Source: Oceanobacillus alkalisoli (GTDB taxonomy: Bacteria > Bacillota > Bacilli > Bacillales > Amphibacillaceae). Taken from it: a stretch of DNA of 32,040 nt. Where the stretch lies: the NCBI RefSeq assembly GCF_021556485.1, contig NZ_JAKGBW010000026.1, positions 1 through 32,040 on the forward strand, read 5' to 3'. Position numbers and translations under genes: made by a program. Below the pieces are notes generated by a model. That model saw nothing but the letters and a program-made list of their open reading frames with translations. It had not been told where the DNA came from and did no database searches. Shown in pieces: positions 12,156 through 21,164 of this stretch. The stretch's first letter is position 1. The number at the start of each line of letters is the position of its first letter.

Positions 12156-12455
12156 ATGGCAGACAATATTTCAAAAGAACGCGTCATGCATGTTGCTGAT
12201 TTGGCAAGGCTTCATATTACAGATGAGGAAGCAGAAAAGCTTGCGGAGGAGTTACAGTCGATCATTAAACATGCCGAGCAGCTCACAGAACTAGATACGA
12301 CAAATGTTGAGCCAACAACCCATGTGATTCATTTAGAAAACGTGATGAGGAAAGATGAACCAAGAACGGATTGGATTACCCAAGAGGAAGCGCTGAAGAA
12401 TGCTCCTGATCATAAAGACGGTCAATTCCGCGTACCATCTATTCTTTCTGAGTAA
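12156..12455 (+). CDS. gatC: Asp-tRNA(Asn)/Glu-tRNA(Gln) amidotransferase subunit C
   Basis: The small subunit of the GatCAB amidotransferase, which converts Glu-tRNA(Gln) (and Asp-tRNA(Asn)) to the correctly amidated form; GatC is a strap joining GatA and GatB. The 99 residues show the family pattern: [20 protein letters not shown], then [20 protein letters not shown] and the DEPR segment, with a C-terminal [17 protein letters not shown]. The start is ATG 12156, eight bases after GGAGG (12143-12147); an upstream in-frame TTG/ATG (12135, 12141) overlaps that site. It is the first gene of the gatCAB operon, 25 bases before gatA. Confidence 0.95.
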   Translation: MADNISKERVMHVADLARLHITDEEAEKLAEELQSIIKHAEQLTELDTTNVEPTTHVIHLENVMRKDEPRTDWITQEEALKNAPDHKDGQFRVPSILSE

Positions 12456-12480
12456 TCGTTTAAATTAAGGAGGAAATCCC

Positions 12481-13947
12481 ATGTCATTATTTGACCACTC
12501 GATTAAGGAACTTGAAGAGAAGCTACATAATAAAGAGATTTCGGTCCAAGATTTAGTGAAAGCTTCCTTTGATCGGATCAAGGAAGTAGATGATGAAATC
12601 CAGGCCTTTATTACGCTGGATGAAGAGAATGCCATGAAACAGGCAAAAGAATTGGACGAGAGTTCGGAGGAGAAGAGCCTTTTCGGTCTTCCAATCGGAC
12701 TAAAAGATAATATTGTTACAAAAGGTTTACGCACAACAAGTGGAAGCAAGATATTAGATAATTTCAATGACCCGCTCTATGATGCGGAAGTTGTTGAAAA
12801 GTTAAAAGAACAAAAAACAATTACGATCGGTAAATTAAACATGGATGAGTTCGCGATGGGCTCTGGCACAGAGTACTCCGCATACAAAAAGACGAAAAAT
12901 CCATGGGATACGGACCGCGTTCCTGGAGGATCCAGTGGTGGCTCAGCAGCTGCGGTAGCGGCAGGTGAAGTCATGTTTGCTTTAGGATCTGATACGGGTG
13001 GATCCATTCGCCAACCTGCAGCATTTTGTGGCGTTGTAGGAATGAAACCGACGTATGGCCGTGTTTCTCGTTTTGGTTTGGTTGCTTTTGCTTCTTCCTT
13101 GGATCAAATTGGCCCGATTACTCGTACAGTTGAGGACAATGCCCGGGTACTGGAAGTAATTGCCGGACATGATGAGAAAGACTCGACAAGTGCAAATCTT
13201 GAAGTACCTGAATTTACGGATGCTTTAACGAACGATGTTAAGGGTCTTAAAATCGCTGTGCCAAAAGAATATCTTGGTGAGGGTGTCACGCAGGAAGTTA
13301 AAGATGCTGTTAAAGCAGCCGTTGAAAAGTACGAATCCCTCGGAGCGACTTGTGAAGAGGTATCCTTACCACATTCGAAATACGCATTATCCACTTACTA
13401 TATACTCGCATCAGCAGAAGCGTCCGCAAGTCTTGCTCGCTTTGACGGTGTCCGATATGGTGTGCGTGCAGAAAATGTAGAAGACATGATTGATATGTAC
13501 AAGCGTTCTAGAAGTGAAGGTTTTGGTGAAGAAGTAAAACGCCGAATTATGCTCGGTACGTTTGCACTTAGCTCCGGCTATTACGATGCTTACTATAAGA
13601 AAGCACAAAAGGTGCGTACGTTAATCAAAAATGATTTCGAGAAAATTTTTGAAGAATATGATGTAATCCTCGGACCGACTGCACCAACAACTGCCTTCAA
13701 ATTGGGCGAAGAAATAAATGATCCGCTGACAATTTATGCAAATGATATTTTAACCATCCCTGTAAACCTTGCAGGTGTTCCGGCAATTTCTGTTCCGTGC
13801 GGAGTCTCAAGTGAAGGATTACCGATTGGACTGCAAATCATCGGTAAACATTTTGATGAAGTGAATGTTTACCGAGTTGCTCATGCATTCGAGCAAGCGA
13901 CAGACTTTCATAAACAACGCCCCGACATTGGAGGTGCGGCTAAATGA
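12481..13947 (+). CDS. gatA: Asp-tRNA(Asn)/Glu-tRNA(Gln) amidotransferase subunit A
   Basis: The glutaminase subunit of GatCAB, an amidase-signature enzyme that releases ammonia from glutamine for the GatB active site. The Ser-cisSer-Lys triad is visible: Lys75 in GLKDNI, Ser151 in [15 protein letters not shown] and Ser175 in [15 protein letters not shown]. The 488-residue length is typical. AAGGAGG lies just before the ATG. Its TGA overlaps the gatB start by four bases (ATGA at 13944-13947), implying translational coupling. Confidence 0.97.
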   Translation: MSLFDHSIKELEEKLHNKEISVQDLVKASFDRIKEVDDEIQAFITLDEENAMKQAKELDESSEEKSLFGLPIGLKDNIVTKGLRTTSGSKILDNFNDPLYDAEVVEKLKEQKTITIGKLNMDEFAMGSGTEYSAYKKTKNPWDTDRVPGGSSGGSAAAVAAGEVMFALGSDTGGSIRQPAAFCGVVGMKPTYGRVSRFGLVAFASSLDQIGPITRTVEDNARVLEVIAGHDEKDSTSANLEVPEFTDALTNDVKGLKIAVPKEYLGEGVTQEVKDAVKAAVEKYESLGATCEEVSLPHSKYALSTYYILASAEASASLARFDGVRYGVRAENVEDMIDMYKRSRSEGFGEEVKRRIMLGTFALSSGYYDAYYKKAQKVRTLIKNDFEKIFEEYDVILGPTAPTTAFKLGEEINDPLTIYANDILTIPVNLAGVPAISVPCGVSSEGLPIGLQIIGKHFDEVNVYRVAHAFEQATDFHKQRPDIGGAAK

Positions 13948-15374
13948 ATTTTGAAACGATTATTGGTTTAGAAGTACACGTTGAATTAAAAACAAAATCT
14001 AAAATCTTCAGCCCAAGTGTCAATGCTTTCGGAAATCAGCCAAACGTGAACGTAAACCCGATTGACTTGGCTTATCCGGGAACACTTCCTGTACTGAATG
14101 AAGAAGCGGTGAATTTCGCGATGAAGGCGGCAATGGCCCTGAATTGTGAAATCACAACAAACATGACATTTGACCGTAAAAACTATTTCTATCCAGATAA
14201 CCCGAAAGCTTATCAGATCACTCAGGACGAAAATCCAATTGGCCGGAATGGCTGGATTGAAATCGAAGTCGACGGGAAAAAGAAACGCATTGGAATTACC
14301 CGTATCCATATGGAAGAGGATGCTGGTAAATTAACCCACGGAGATGACGGCTATTCTTATGTCGACTTCAACCGTGCAGGTACCCCGTTAATTGAAATTG
14401 TCTCTGAGCCTGATATACGTACACCGGAAGAAGCATATGCTTACCTGGAGAAATTAAAGAATATCATCCAGTACACAGGTGTTTCGGATGTGAAGATGGA
14501 GGAAGGTTCCTTACGTTGCGATGCGAACATTTCCTTACGCCCAATCGGTCAAGAGAAGTTCGGAACAAAGGCTGAACTGAAAAACTTGAACTCCTTTTCA
14601 TTTGTTCAAAAAGGACTTGAATTTGAAGAGAAACGCCAAGAGAAGGTATTGCTTTCCGGTGGTGTAATTGAACAAGAAACCCGCCGTTATGACGAAAAGA
14701 CAAAAGAAACGATTCTGATGCGTGTGAAAGAAGCAGCAGACGATTATCGTTACTTCCCAGAACCGGACCTTGTCAGTTTATATGTTGATGACGCATGGAT
14801 GGAGCGAATCAAGCGTGAAATCCCTGAGCTTCCAGATGCACGGAGAGAACGTTACGTAAAAGAACTTGAACTTTCCGCGTATGATGCTGGCGTACTTACA
14901 AGCTCAAAGGAAATGGCTGATTTCTTTGAAGCAGCAATAGCAGAAGGCGCAGACATCAAACAAGCTTCCAACTGGCTCATGGGTGAAGTCTCCGCTTATA
15001 TGAACAAGCATTTGAAGGAGCTTCATGATCTTGCCATCACACCGACATCTCTTGCAACATTAATCAAGCTGATTGAGGATGGAACGATTTCCTCTAAAAT
15101 CGCGAAGAAAGTATTTGCAGAGATTGTGGAAAAAGGCGGTGACCCAGAGAAGGTTGTTCAAGACAAAGGTCTCGTCCAACTCTCAGACCCTGTGAAGCTG
15201 CAAGAAATTATCAATGGAGTGCTTGATGAGAATGAACAGTCCATCATCGACTTCAAGAACGGGAAAGACCGTGCACTCGGATTCCTCGTTGGTCAGACGA
15301 TGAAAGCGACGAAAGGTCAAGCGAACCCGCCGATGGTGAACAAGATATTGAAAGAAGAATTAGAGAAACGTTAA
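13944..15374 (+). CDS. gatB: Asp-tRNA(Asn)/Glu-tRNA(Gln) amidotransferase subunit B
   Basis: The tRNA-binding kinase/transamidase subunit of GatCAB. It activates the mischarged glutamyl or aspartyl group with ATP and amidates it. Seen: the N-terminal cradle [74 protein letters not shown] and [14 protein letters not shown], then the helical YqeY-like tail to the end ([19 protein letters not shown]). The 476 residues match the Bacillus protein. It overlaps gatA by four bases and is followed by a strong terminator. Confidence 0.97.
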   Translation: MNFETIIGLEVHVELKTKSKIFSPSVNAFGNQPNVNVNPIDLAYPGTLPVLNEEAVNFAMKAAMALNCEITTNMTFDRKNYFYPDNPKAYQITQDENPIGRNGWIEIEVDGKKKRIGITRIHMEEDAGKLTHGDDGYSYVDFNRAGTPLIEIVSEPDIRTPEEAYAYLEKLKNIIQYTGVSDVKMEEGSLRCDANISLRPIGQEKFGTKAELKNLNSFSFVQKGLEFEEKRQEKVLLSGGVIEQETRRYDEKTKETILMRVKEAADDYRYFPEPDLVSLYVDDAWMERIKREIPELPDARRERYVKELELSAYDAGVLTSSKEMADFFEAAIAEGADIKQASNWLMGEVSAYMNKHLKELHDLAITPTSLATLIKLIEDGTISSKIAKKVFAEIVEKGGDPEKVVQDKGLVQLSDPVKLQEIINGVLDENEQSIIDFKNGKDRALGFLVGQTMKATKGQANPPMVNKILKEELEKR

Positions 15375-15388
15375 GATGAACATAAACG

Positions 15389-15419
15389 GGGAACCTTGTA
15401 ACAACAGGGTTCCCTTTTT
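15389..15419 (+). terminator. intrinsic terminator after gatCAB
   Basis: The stem GGGAACC (15389-15395) / GGTTCCC (15408-15414) is followed directly by five T and CTC; it begins 15 bases after the gatB stop. Confidence 0.85.
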
Positions 15420-15490
15420 CTCTGTATAAAAAATATTACATGTTGTTCTGGCTATTATACTTGGTGAAAGTGGGTTATTAGATAAAAGAA

Positions 15491-15645
15491 TAGCCGACAC
15501 TGTGAAACCTGTCTAGTAGAGAGTCTCTATCGGACAACAATTTAGCTGATCGTGTGAACTTGTCTCATAGGAGCACTCTAGCGGACAAAAAATGAACTAG
15601 TTCCGTAAAACTGTCTAATAGAAGTATTCTATTAGACAAAAAAGG
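15491..15645. repeat. three tandem units of about 52 bp, each with a hairpin
   Basis: Units start near 15491, 15541 and 15595. Each reads roughly AGCTGAtcgTGTGAAACT, then a palindrome that opens with GTCT and ends with GGAC or AGAC, then ACAAAAAATG. The third hairpin is perfect: GTCTAATAGAA / TTCTATTAGAC around GTA (15613-15637). The first contains TAGAGA / TCTCTA. Sequence differs between units while pairing is kept. It lies in the 422-base gap between gatB and dgkB and has no coding frame. Confidence 0.65.
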
Positions 15646-15797
15646 AATAACTGATTTAGAACTTGGCTTTTATAAAAATGCAAGGCTTAAATTTACTGGA
15701 TATAAGCTCCTACTTTTAAATTTCAGTAAAAAGGATTATGATGGAGAATAGAGTTTACAATGACAGTGGCCCTTATGCTAAACAGGGAGGAATACGA

Positions 15798-16721
15798 ATG
15801 AAAAGAGCGCGTGTGATATATAATCCAACTTCAGGGAAGGAGGCAGTTAAGAAAGAATTGCCACTCATCCTAGAAACATTGGAAATCGCGGGCTATGAAA
15901 CATCTGCCCATGCGACGACAGGCGAGAACGATGCGATGGAAGAAGCGAGGCGTGCGGTCGAGCGAGAATATGATCTCCTTATTGCAGCAGGAGGTGACGG
16001 GACGATTAATGAAGTTATCAATGGGATTGCAGAACAATCATACCGTCCAAAGCTCGGCATCATTCCAGCGGGTACGACGAATGACTTTGCAAGGGCGTTG
16101 AATATCCCGCGGGATATTAAAAAAGCACTTGAAATAATTGTTGCTGACGAGACAATAGATCTTGATATCGGTAAAGTGAATGACCAATATTTCATCAATA
16201 TCGCAGGTGGCGGCCGGTTAACCGAGCTCACCTATGATGTTCCAATCAAGTTGAAAACCGTCCTCGGCCAGCTTGCTTATTATATTAAAGGAATTGAGAT
16301 GCTCCCGTCCTTGAAACCGGCAAGGGCAAGAATCGAGTATGATGGTAATGTTCTCGATGAAGATATTATGTTATTTCTAATATCCAATTCGAACTCGGTT
16401 GGAGGCTTTGAAAAGCTTGCACCAGACGCGAAACTTGATGATGGCTATTTCGATATGCTTATTTTAAAGAAAGTGAATTTAGCGGAGTTCATTCATATCG
16501 CAAGCCTTGCACTCAGGGGCGCGCATTTGAATAACGATAATATCATTTATGCGAAATCAAAACGGATTAAAGTCACTCCATCAGAGAAAATGCAGTTGAA
16601 TATTGATGGAGAATATGGCGGTCTGCTGCCAGGTGAATTTGTCAATTTGAACAAGCATATTGAAATCATCGTCCCCGAAATATTTATCCACCAACAAATT
16701 GAAGGTTTAAAGGAAGATTAA
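15798..16721 (+). CDS. dgkB: diacylglycerol kinase (DgkB type)
   Basis: A soluble lipid kinase that phosphorylates diacylglycerol to phosphatidic acid, recycling the diacylglycerol released during lipoteichoic acid synthesis. The 307 residues show the DAGK catalytic domain: [17 protein letters not shown] (residues 5-21), the nucleotide loop [15 protein letters not shown] (63-77) and [15 protein letters not shown], then the C-terminal beta-rich domain ([20 protein letters not shown] and LNIDGEYGG). The start is ATG 15798 because GGGAGG (15785-15790) is seven bases upstream; an in-frame ATG at 15738 has no ribosome site. rlmCD starts one base after its stop, so the two are co-transcribed. Confidence 0.93.
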   Translation: MKRARVIYNPTSGKEAVKKELPLILETLEIAGYETSAHATTGENDAMEEARRAVEREYDLLIAAGGDGTINEVINGIAEQSYRPKLGIIPAGTTNDFARALNIPRDIKKALEIIVADETIDLDIGKVNDQYFINIAGGGRLTELTYDVPIKLKTVLGQLAYYIKGIEMLPSLKPARARIEYDGNVLDEDIMLFLISNSNSVGGFEKLAPDAKLDDGYFDMLILKKVNLAEFIHIASLALRGAHLNNDNIIYAKSKRIKVTPSEKMQLNIDGEYGGLLPGEFVNLNKHIEIIVPEIFIHQQIEGLKED

Positions 16722-16722
16722 C

Positions 16723-18090
16723 ATGGCAAAATCACAAGCTCCTGTAAAGAAAAATGAATACGTAACATTAACTTTTGAAGACCTGACACATGAAGGAAAT
16801 GGTGTTGGGAAGGTAGGGGGCTATCCATTATTTGTCCCGAATGGTCTACCTGGAGAAGAAGCAGTCGTGAAAGTAATCAAAGTGAATAAAAATTTCGGGT
16901 TCGGTAAATTGATTGAGCTGAAGAGTACAAGTGAAGAAAGGGTTGATCCTACTTGTCATGTGCATTGTGGTGGTTGCCAGTTGCAACATATGAGCTATAA
17001 CCTCCAACTGCAAATGAAGCAGAATCAAGTACAGAATGTCATGAAGAAGATTGGACATCTGGAACATGTGCTGGTTCATCCAATCATCGGGATGGACAAC
17101 CCATTTCATTACCGAAACAAAGTGCAAATTCCGGTTGGAGAAAAAGACGGAAAACTTATTACCGGTTATTATCAAAAGCGAAGTCATCGGATCGTTGAAG
17201 ATTTAGATACGTGCAGCAGCCAGGCCGAGGAAATTAATGAGATTCTTCCGGAAGTGAAAAATATCGCAAACCGGATTGGGATCGAAGCATATGACGAGGA
17301 AAACCATCGCGGAGTCTTGCGCCATATCATGCTCCGGACCGGTTATGCAACAAGAGAAATAATGCTTGTTTTAGTCACCAAATCAAATAAACTTCCGGGT
17401 AAAGAAATGTTGATTCAGGAACTGACGGAGAAATTTCCCAATATCAAATCCATCGTGCAAAATATTAACGAGCAACGCACGAACCTTATTCTTGGTAAGA
17501 AAACGAAAGTGTTATGGGGAGAAGAATATATCCATGATAAAATTGGCGACCTGACGTTTGCCATTTCAGCAAAATCATTTTATCAAGTGAATCCTGTACA
17601 AACTAAAGTACTTTATGATAAAGCTTTGGAATATGCCAAGATCGATGAGAATGATGTCGTGATTGATGCATATTGTGGTATCGGTACGATTTCATTATTC
17701 TTAGCACAAAAGGCAAAGAAAGTATATGGAGTGGAAGTTGTTCCGGAAGCAATTCAGGATGCAAAAGCAAACGCAAAACTAAACGACATGGATAACGTAG
17801 AATTTGTCGTTGGACAAGCAGAGAAGGTTATGCCGGAATGGAAACGTGAAGGTTTAGATCCAGATGTGATTGTTGTGGATCCGCCACGAAAAGGCTGTGC
17901 ACCGGAGTTTCTTGAAGCTATGATCGAAATGGAACCGAAGCGGATTGTGTATGTATCTTGTAATCCTTCGACATTAGCGCGAGATCTTCGAATATTAGAA
18001 GATGGTGGGTATCGTACAATTGAAGTGCAGCCGGTTGATATGTTTCCGAATACGCCGCATGTGGAGTGCGTAGCATTGATGTCTAGGTAA
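16723..18090 (+). CDS. rlmCD: 23S rRNA (uracil-5-)-methyltransferase RlmCD
   Basis: A TrmA/RumA-family enzyme. The Bacillus YefA/RlmCD protein makes m5U at two 23S rRNA positions using S-adenosylmethionine. Domains: TRAM RNA-binding domain (about residues 9-68), iron-sulfur Cys motif with Cys78, Cys82 and Cys85 in CHVHCGGC plus a later Cys in LDTCSS, and the methyltransferase domain with [34 protein letters not shown] and the catalytic Cys in [13 protein letters not shown]. The 455-residue length is normal. It starts one base after dgkB with AAGGAAG upstream. It is the last housekeeping gene before the accessory segment. Confidence 0.95.
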   Translation: MAKSQAPVKKNEYVTLTFEDLTHEGNGVGKVGGYPLFVPNGLPGEEAVVKVIKVNKNFGFGKLIELKSTSEERVDPTCHVHCGGCQLQHMSYNLQLQMKQNQVQNVMKKIGHLEHVLVHPIIGMDNPFHYRNKVQIPVGEKDGKLITGYYQKRSHRIVEDLDTCSSQAEEINEILPEVKNIANRIGIEAYDEENHRGVLRHIMLRTGYATREIMLVLVTKSNKLPGKEMLIQELTEKFPNIKSIVQNINEQRTNLILGKKTKVLWGEEYIHDKIGDLTFAISAKSFYQVNPVQTKVLYDKALEYAKIDENDVVIDAYCGIGTISLFLAQKAKKVYGVEVVPEAIQDAKANAKLNDMDNVEFVVGQAEKVMPEWKREGLDPDVIVVDPPRKGCAPEFLEAMIEMEPKRIVYVSCNPSTLARDLRILEDGGYRTIEVQPVDMFPNTPHVECVALMSR

Positions 18091-18197
18091 GTGTCTAATT
18101 AAAAAATACATTTGCTCGTCATAATAAACTCTTGCTAACTTCACCACCAATTCTGTAAGAATAAACATTTGCTTTTTCAATATCAAATCCAATAATT

Positions 18198-18233
18198 ACT
18201 CGGGTTTTCCTCATAAGGAGCCCGAGTTTTTTT
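18198..18233 (+). terminator. intrinsic terminator after rlmCD
   Basis: The stem ACTCGGG (18198-18204) / CCCGAGT (18221-18227), with CCT/AGG pairing inside the loop, is followed by seven T in all. It lies 108 bases after the stop and marks the end of the conserved region. Confidence 0.85.
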
Positions 18234-18245
18234 CATGTCTTTTTC

Positions 18246-18351
18246 CAATAACTTTTCAATACAGTTATGTTCCTAACCCATTGATATTACTAGCTTTGTC
18301 CAATATCCGATTCAATACTAATTCAATAACAAATCAATACTTATCCAATAA
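18246..18351. repeat. helically phased CAATAN repeats
   Basis: CAATAA/C/T hexamers begin at 18246, 18257, then 18301, 18313, 18324, 18335 and 18346. Spacings inside the two runs are 11, 12, 11, 11 and 11 bases, close to one DNA turn, so all copies face the same side. There is no coding frame. The function is unknown; a multimeric protein-binding site is one option, chance in AT-rich DNA another. Confidence 0.5.
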
Positions 18352-18403
18352 TTCCTCTTTGTTCTTCATCTCTTATGTCCATTGTTTTTCTTCAATCCAT
18401 TCC

Positions 18404-18526
18404 CAAAACTATATTATAACTCTCCAAAAACCATGAAAAACAGCCGAAAAAGGCCCGAAAAACGGTCATTTTTGAACCGAGAAAGTGTGAAAATAGGGGT
18501 TCCGTAGCAAAACTATATTATAACTC
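18404..18526. repeat. 19-bp perfect direct repeat flanking 85 bp
   Basis: CAAAACTATATTATAACTC occurs at 18404-18422 and again, identically, at 18508-18526. The 85 bases between are purine-rich and non-coding. The repeat length suits an excision scar, a recombination site or twin operators. Confidence 0.6.
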
Positions 18527-18780
18527 AAACGGTGGAATGCGGGTTGGAGGGGCGGAAAAAAGCAGGGGGTTATTATGGTTGTACAGTAAGATGAATAAGA
18601 AGAGTTGAAGTATTGATAGAATAAAGTTTACAGGGTTTCTCCAACGGTTATTTAAGTAAGTAAACGGGTGGAACCCCTTTTGCTGTTGGGGTTTAAATGC
18701 CTAAAATATGGGTTGACTTGATAGAATAGATTTTCAGTAGGGGAATTGACAAGATAGATAGATGGAGGAAATCATGTTAG
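18527..18780. other. non-coding stretch, little recognised
   Basis: No gene is recognised. A short hairpin AACCCC / GGGGTT (18672-18693) is visible, without a T run. The remainder shows no promoter, repeat or open frame that I can support. Confidence 0.4.
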
Positions 18781-18831
18781 ATTTAGACTAATTAACATTG
18801 CGAAAGTGCATCTATTATAATTAGTCTAAAT
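18781..18831. repeat. 14-bp perfect inverted repeat with 23-base loop
   Basis: ATTTAGACTAATTA (18781-18794) and its exact complement TAATTAGTCTAAAT (18818-18831). No T run follows, so it is probably not a terminator. It could be an operator or a short mobile-element scar. Confidence 0.55.
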
Positions 18832-19017
18832 GTATTATTTACAATATGATTCCTGGAGGATAAGAAGATATCTGAAAATAGAAAAGTCCATTTCATTCCA
18901 CCAAGAACTATTTAAAGTGAGAAACGACAAGGGGTATATTGTCGAGTCAACTCAAACAGCACGGAACAATTAAATAGTCTAACAAACCAAGTGAGGGAAG
19001 GTTTTTTATTCTACTAA
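18830..19017 (+). pseudogene. possible coding remnant in two frames
   Basis: One frame reads QYDSWRIRRYLKIEKS, then SFHQELFKVRNDKGYIVEST, and stops at 18971-18973. An overlapping frame, shifted at about 18960, continues EQLNSLTNQVREGFLFY to a stop at 19015. The two halves read like one protein tail broken by a frameshift. There is no start or ribosome site. I do not recognise the family; it may be chance. Confidence 0.25.
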
Positions 19018-19133
19018 AATAGAGCTATCTTGTATGTTGCTATTAGAATATAGAATTGATTAATTAATTATAAGTAACTTATGAGCAATTTCTCCTTGTA
19101 CAACAAGAAAGAAAAAATATTATGTGTATAAAG

Positions 19134-19161
19134 TTACCCATAGAATGTGGTAGTCTATAAT
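19134..19161 (+). promoter_or_regulatory. promoter and small palindrome before the HD-hydrolase gene
   Basis: TTACCC (19134-19139), a 16-bp spacer and a perfect TATAAT (19156-19161), 51 bases before the start. Just downstream, AGTCAG ... CTGACT (19166-19188) forms a short palindrome that could be an operator or a leader hairpin. Confidence 0.5.
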
Positions 19162-19212
19162 ATGTAGTCAGATTTCAATAAACTGACTTCAAATTAAAAA
19201 GGAGATGGGTAT

Positions 19213-19764
19213 ATGATCAATCGAGCAATTCAGTTTGCTACAGCTTGTCACGTGAATCAAACGAGAAAGGGAACAGACATCCCATATATATTGCACTGTC
19301 TTGAGGCAGGAACAATTGCAGCAAATTTGACGAACGAAAATGATAGAGTTGATAGTGATGTAGTGTCCGCTTCAATACTACATGACACGATAGAGGATGC
19401 CTATGTATCTTATGAAACACTTAAAGAAGTATTTAATGAAAACATTGCAAATTTAGTTCGAAGTCAGAGTGAAGATAAGTCTAAAAAATGGATGGATAGA
19501 AAACAAAATACACTAAACCGCTTAAAGACAAATAAATCAAAAGACATTGAAATTGCTACACTTGCTGATAAATTGTCAAATATGAGATCTATATTCAAAG
19601 ACTATGAAATTGAAAATGAAAAACTTTGGGAAAAATTTAATGCCGGGAGAGAATTACAACATTGGTATTACAAATCCATTGCAGAATCATTATATCAAGT
19701 TAGAGGCACAAAAGAATATAGAGAATATAAAGACCTCATTAAAAAAGTTTTTGAAATTAGATAA
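19213..19764 (+). CDS. HD-domain hydrolase, small alarmone hydrolase-like
   Basis: A 183-residue metal-dependent HD hydrolase. Seen: HVNQTRKGTDIPYILHCLEA with His28, the HD pair His57-Asp58 and ED (61-62) in ILHDTIEDA, and ATLADKLSNMRSI with Asp119 and Asn123. This series (H...HD..ED...ADK..N) is that of RelA/SpoT hydrolase domains and of stand-alone Mesh1-type small alarmone hydrolases, which remove pyrophosphate from (p)ppGpp. There is no synthetase domain. The substrate here is inferred, not shown. AAGGAGATG precedes the ATG. It is the first intact gene of the accessory segment. Stand-alone hydrolases can neutralise toxic alarmone synthetases, but no synthetase is visible in this window. 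It might act on another nucleotide. Confidence 0.7.
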   Translation: MINRAIQFATACHVNQTRKGTDIPYILHCLEAGTIAANLTNENDRVDSDVVSASILHDTIEDAYVSYETLKEVFNENIANLVRSQSEDKSKKWMDRKQNTLNRLKTNKSKDIEIATLADKLSNMRSIFKDYEIENEKLWEKFNAGRELQHWYYKSIAESLYQVRGTKEYREYKDLIKKVFEIR

Positions 19765-19767
19765 ACT

Positions 19768-19781
19768 TGTGAAGCTTCACA
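19768..19781. repeat. 14-bp perfect palindrome
   Basis: TGTGAAGCTTCACA directly after the HD-hydrolase stop codon. It has no loop, so it is better suited as a protein site than as a terminator. Confidence 0.35.
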
Positions 19782-19921
19782 GTAACAACACCCCACTGGA
19801 AGGATCCTACTTTAGTAGTATGTCTATCTATATTGCCACTGGATTTAAAGTATTCACTACTAATCGACCAGGTAATAAAACCTAGATATATCTTCTTAAA
19901 TGTCTTATGATTATATAGTCG

Positions 19922-20037
19922 AATGAATTTCATAATTACCAAAGTCGGCTTTCCCATCACTATATGTAGTTGGGAACGAACCAACTCAACTACATATGGT
20001 GATGGTGATGCATTGAATACGTATTATGAAATTCATT
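19922..20037. repeat. 116-bp double-palindrome element, copy A
   Basis: The outer 14-bp perfect terminal inverted repeat is AATGAATTTCATAA (19922-19935) / TTATGAAATTCATT (20024-20037). The inner 18-bp hairpin is CATCACTATATGTAGTTG / CAACTACATATGGTGATG around a 14-base loop GGAACGAACCAACT; its one non-Watson-Crick position is a T facing a G. It is 110 of 116 bases identical to copy B (30998-31113). AGTCG occurs directly before it (19917-19921) and one base after it (20039-20043), a possible target duplication. It lies between the HD-hydrolase and WYL genes. Confidence 0.85.
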
Positions 20038-20080
20038 AAGTCGTCCACAAAACTATAAGTAGAAGGGAGTATTACAGAAT

Positions 20081-21043
20081 ATGTATGATAAAGATTTGTT
20101 AGTACTATATATATTGGAAATATTGTCTGAATATGCTAATGAGGACAAAAAGATCTATCAACAAGATATATTAAATCTATTAGAAAGAAATTATAATATA
20201 GAAGTAACGAGAAAAACCCTTGGTAAACGTATTGCTTCCCTGAGATATTGTGGATATATTGAGGGAGAGCGAGGAATTTACAAGAAGAATAAATTCAAGG
20301 ATGATGAATTAAGAATCCTCATCGATAGTATATTATTTGCCCCATACATACGAGCAGAAGAAGCAAAAGCCATCATAGAAAAATTAAAATCTCTATCCCC
20401 TGTAAGTTTAAAAAATAAGAATCGCAATATACATTATGTACAAAGCCTTAGTAGAACAAGTAACGAGAATCTGTATCCTGTATTAGACGAGATCGACGAA
20501 GCAATTGAAAAGAGGAAACAGATTAAAATTACGGTATGCCGATTTAATGAACATGCAGAATTAGAAAATGTTCGCACAGAAATCATTCATCCGTATTATA
20601 TCGTCAACTCTAATTCTAGATATTATGTCATCTGTTATGCGGGGAGAGGAGATCGATTAGAGAGCAGGCGAATAGATAGAATATCAGAAGTAGAAATATT
20701 AGTAAAGCCTATCAATCCACTAAGAAACATTATTGGAGAAAGGCAAAACTTTGATTTAGCTAAATATATGAATGAACATATCTATATGTTTAGCGGTGAA
20801 AGTGTGCCAATAAAAATAAAAATGAAGAAAGAACATATCGGTATTTTCATCGATTGGTATGGAACGGATTATACAATCAGTGAAAAGGACGAAAATGAAA
20901 TAATGATACGTGTGAGAGCAAATGAAAATGCAACTTATTACTGGGCATTACAATATGGTCATTTAGTAGAAATTGTAGAACCTCTTAGTTTAAGAGGAAA
21001 ATTGAAGCAAGGACTTAAAGATATCTTGAAAAAATATGAATAA
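20081..21043 (+). CDS. WYL-domain transcriptional regulator
   Basis: A 320-residue protein with an N-terminal winged helix (residues 1-65: DLLVLYILEILSEYANEDKK, RKTLGKRIASLRYCGYI), a middle WYL domain (about 145-215, HPYYIVNSNSRYYVICYAG ... LESRRIDRISEVEIL) and a C-terminal WCX extension (about 225-320). In WYL proteins the middle domain senses nucleic acid or nucleotide ligands, and many control phage-defence or DNA-damage genes. The signature aromatic W is replaced by Arg (RYYVI). It starts at ATG 20081 after GAAGGGAG. It follows repeat copy A by 43 bases and precedes the glycosylase-like gene. A second, broken WYL gene lies at 24786-25405 and is similar through the C-terminal half (MxEHIYMFxGESV, FIDWxGT, WALQ). 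Confidence 0.85.
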   Translation: MYDKDLLVLYILEILSEYANEDKKIYQQDILNLLERNYNIEVTRKTLGKRIASLRYCGYIEGERGIYKKNKFKDDELRILIDSILFAPYIRAEEAKAIIEKLKSLSPVSLKNKNRNIHYVQSLSRTSNENLYPVLDEIDEAIEKRKQIKITVCRFNEHAELENVRTEIIHPYYIVNSNSRYYVICYAGRGDRLESRRIDRISEVEILVKPINPLRNIIGERQNFDLAKYMNEHIYMFSGESVPIKIKMKKEHIGIFIDWYGTDYTISEKDENEIMIRVRANENATYYWALQYGHLVEIVEPLSLRGKLKQGLKDILKKYE

Positions 21044-21062
21044 TATCTCTTATGGGAGTTAT

Positions 21063-21091
21063 TTGACACATAACTTTATGTATAGTGAATA
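21063..21091 (+). promoter_or_regulatory. possible promoter for the glycosylase-like gene
   Basis: A perfect -35 TTGACA (21063-21068) with a weak -10 TGAATA (21086-21091) at 17-bp spacing, 74 bases before the start codon. Confidence 0.4.
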
Positions 21092-21164
21092 ATGTAAGGT
21101 AGTTAAGACGATTAAGAATAAATGATGTATGAAAGTAAAAATATATATAAAAGGGGATCATAAT

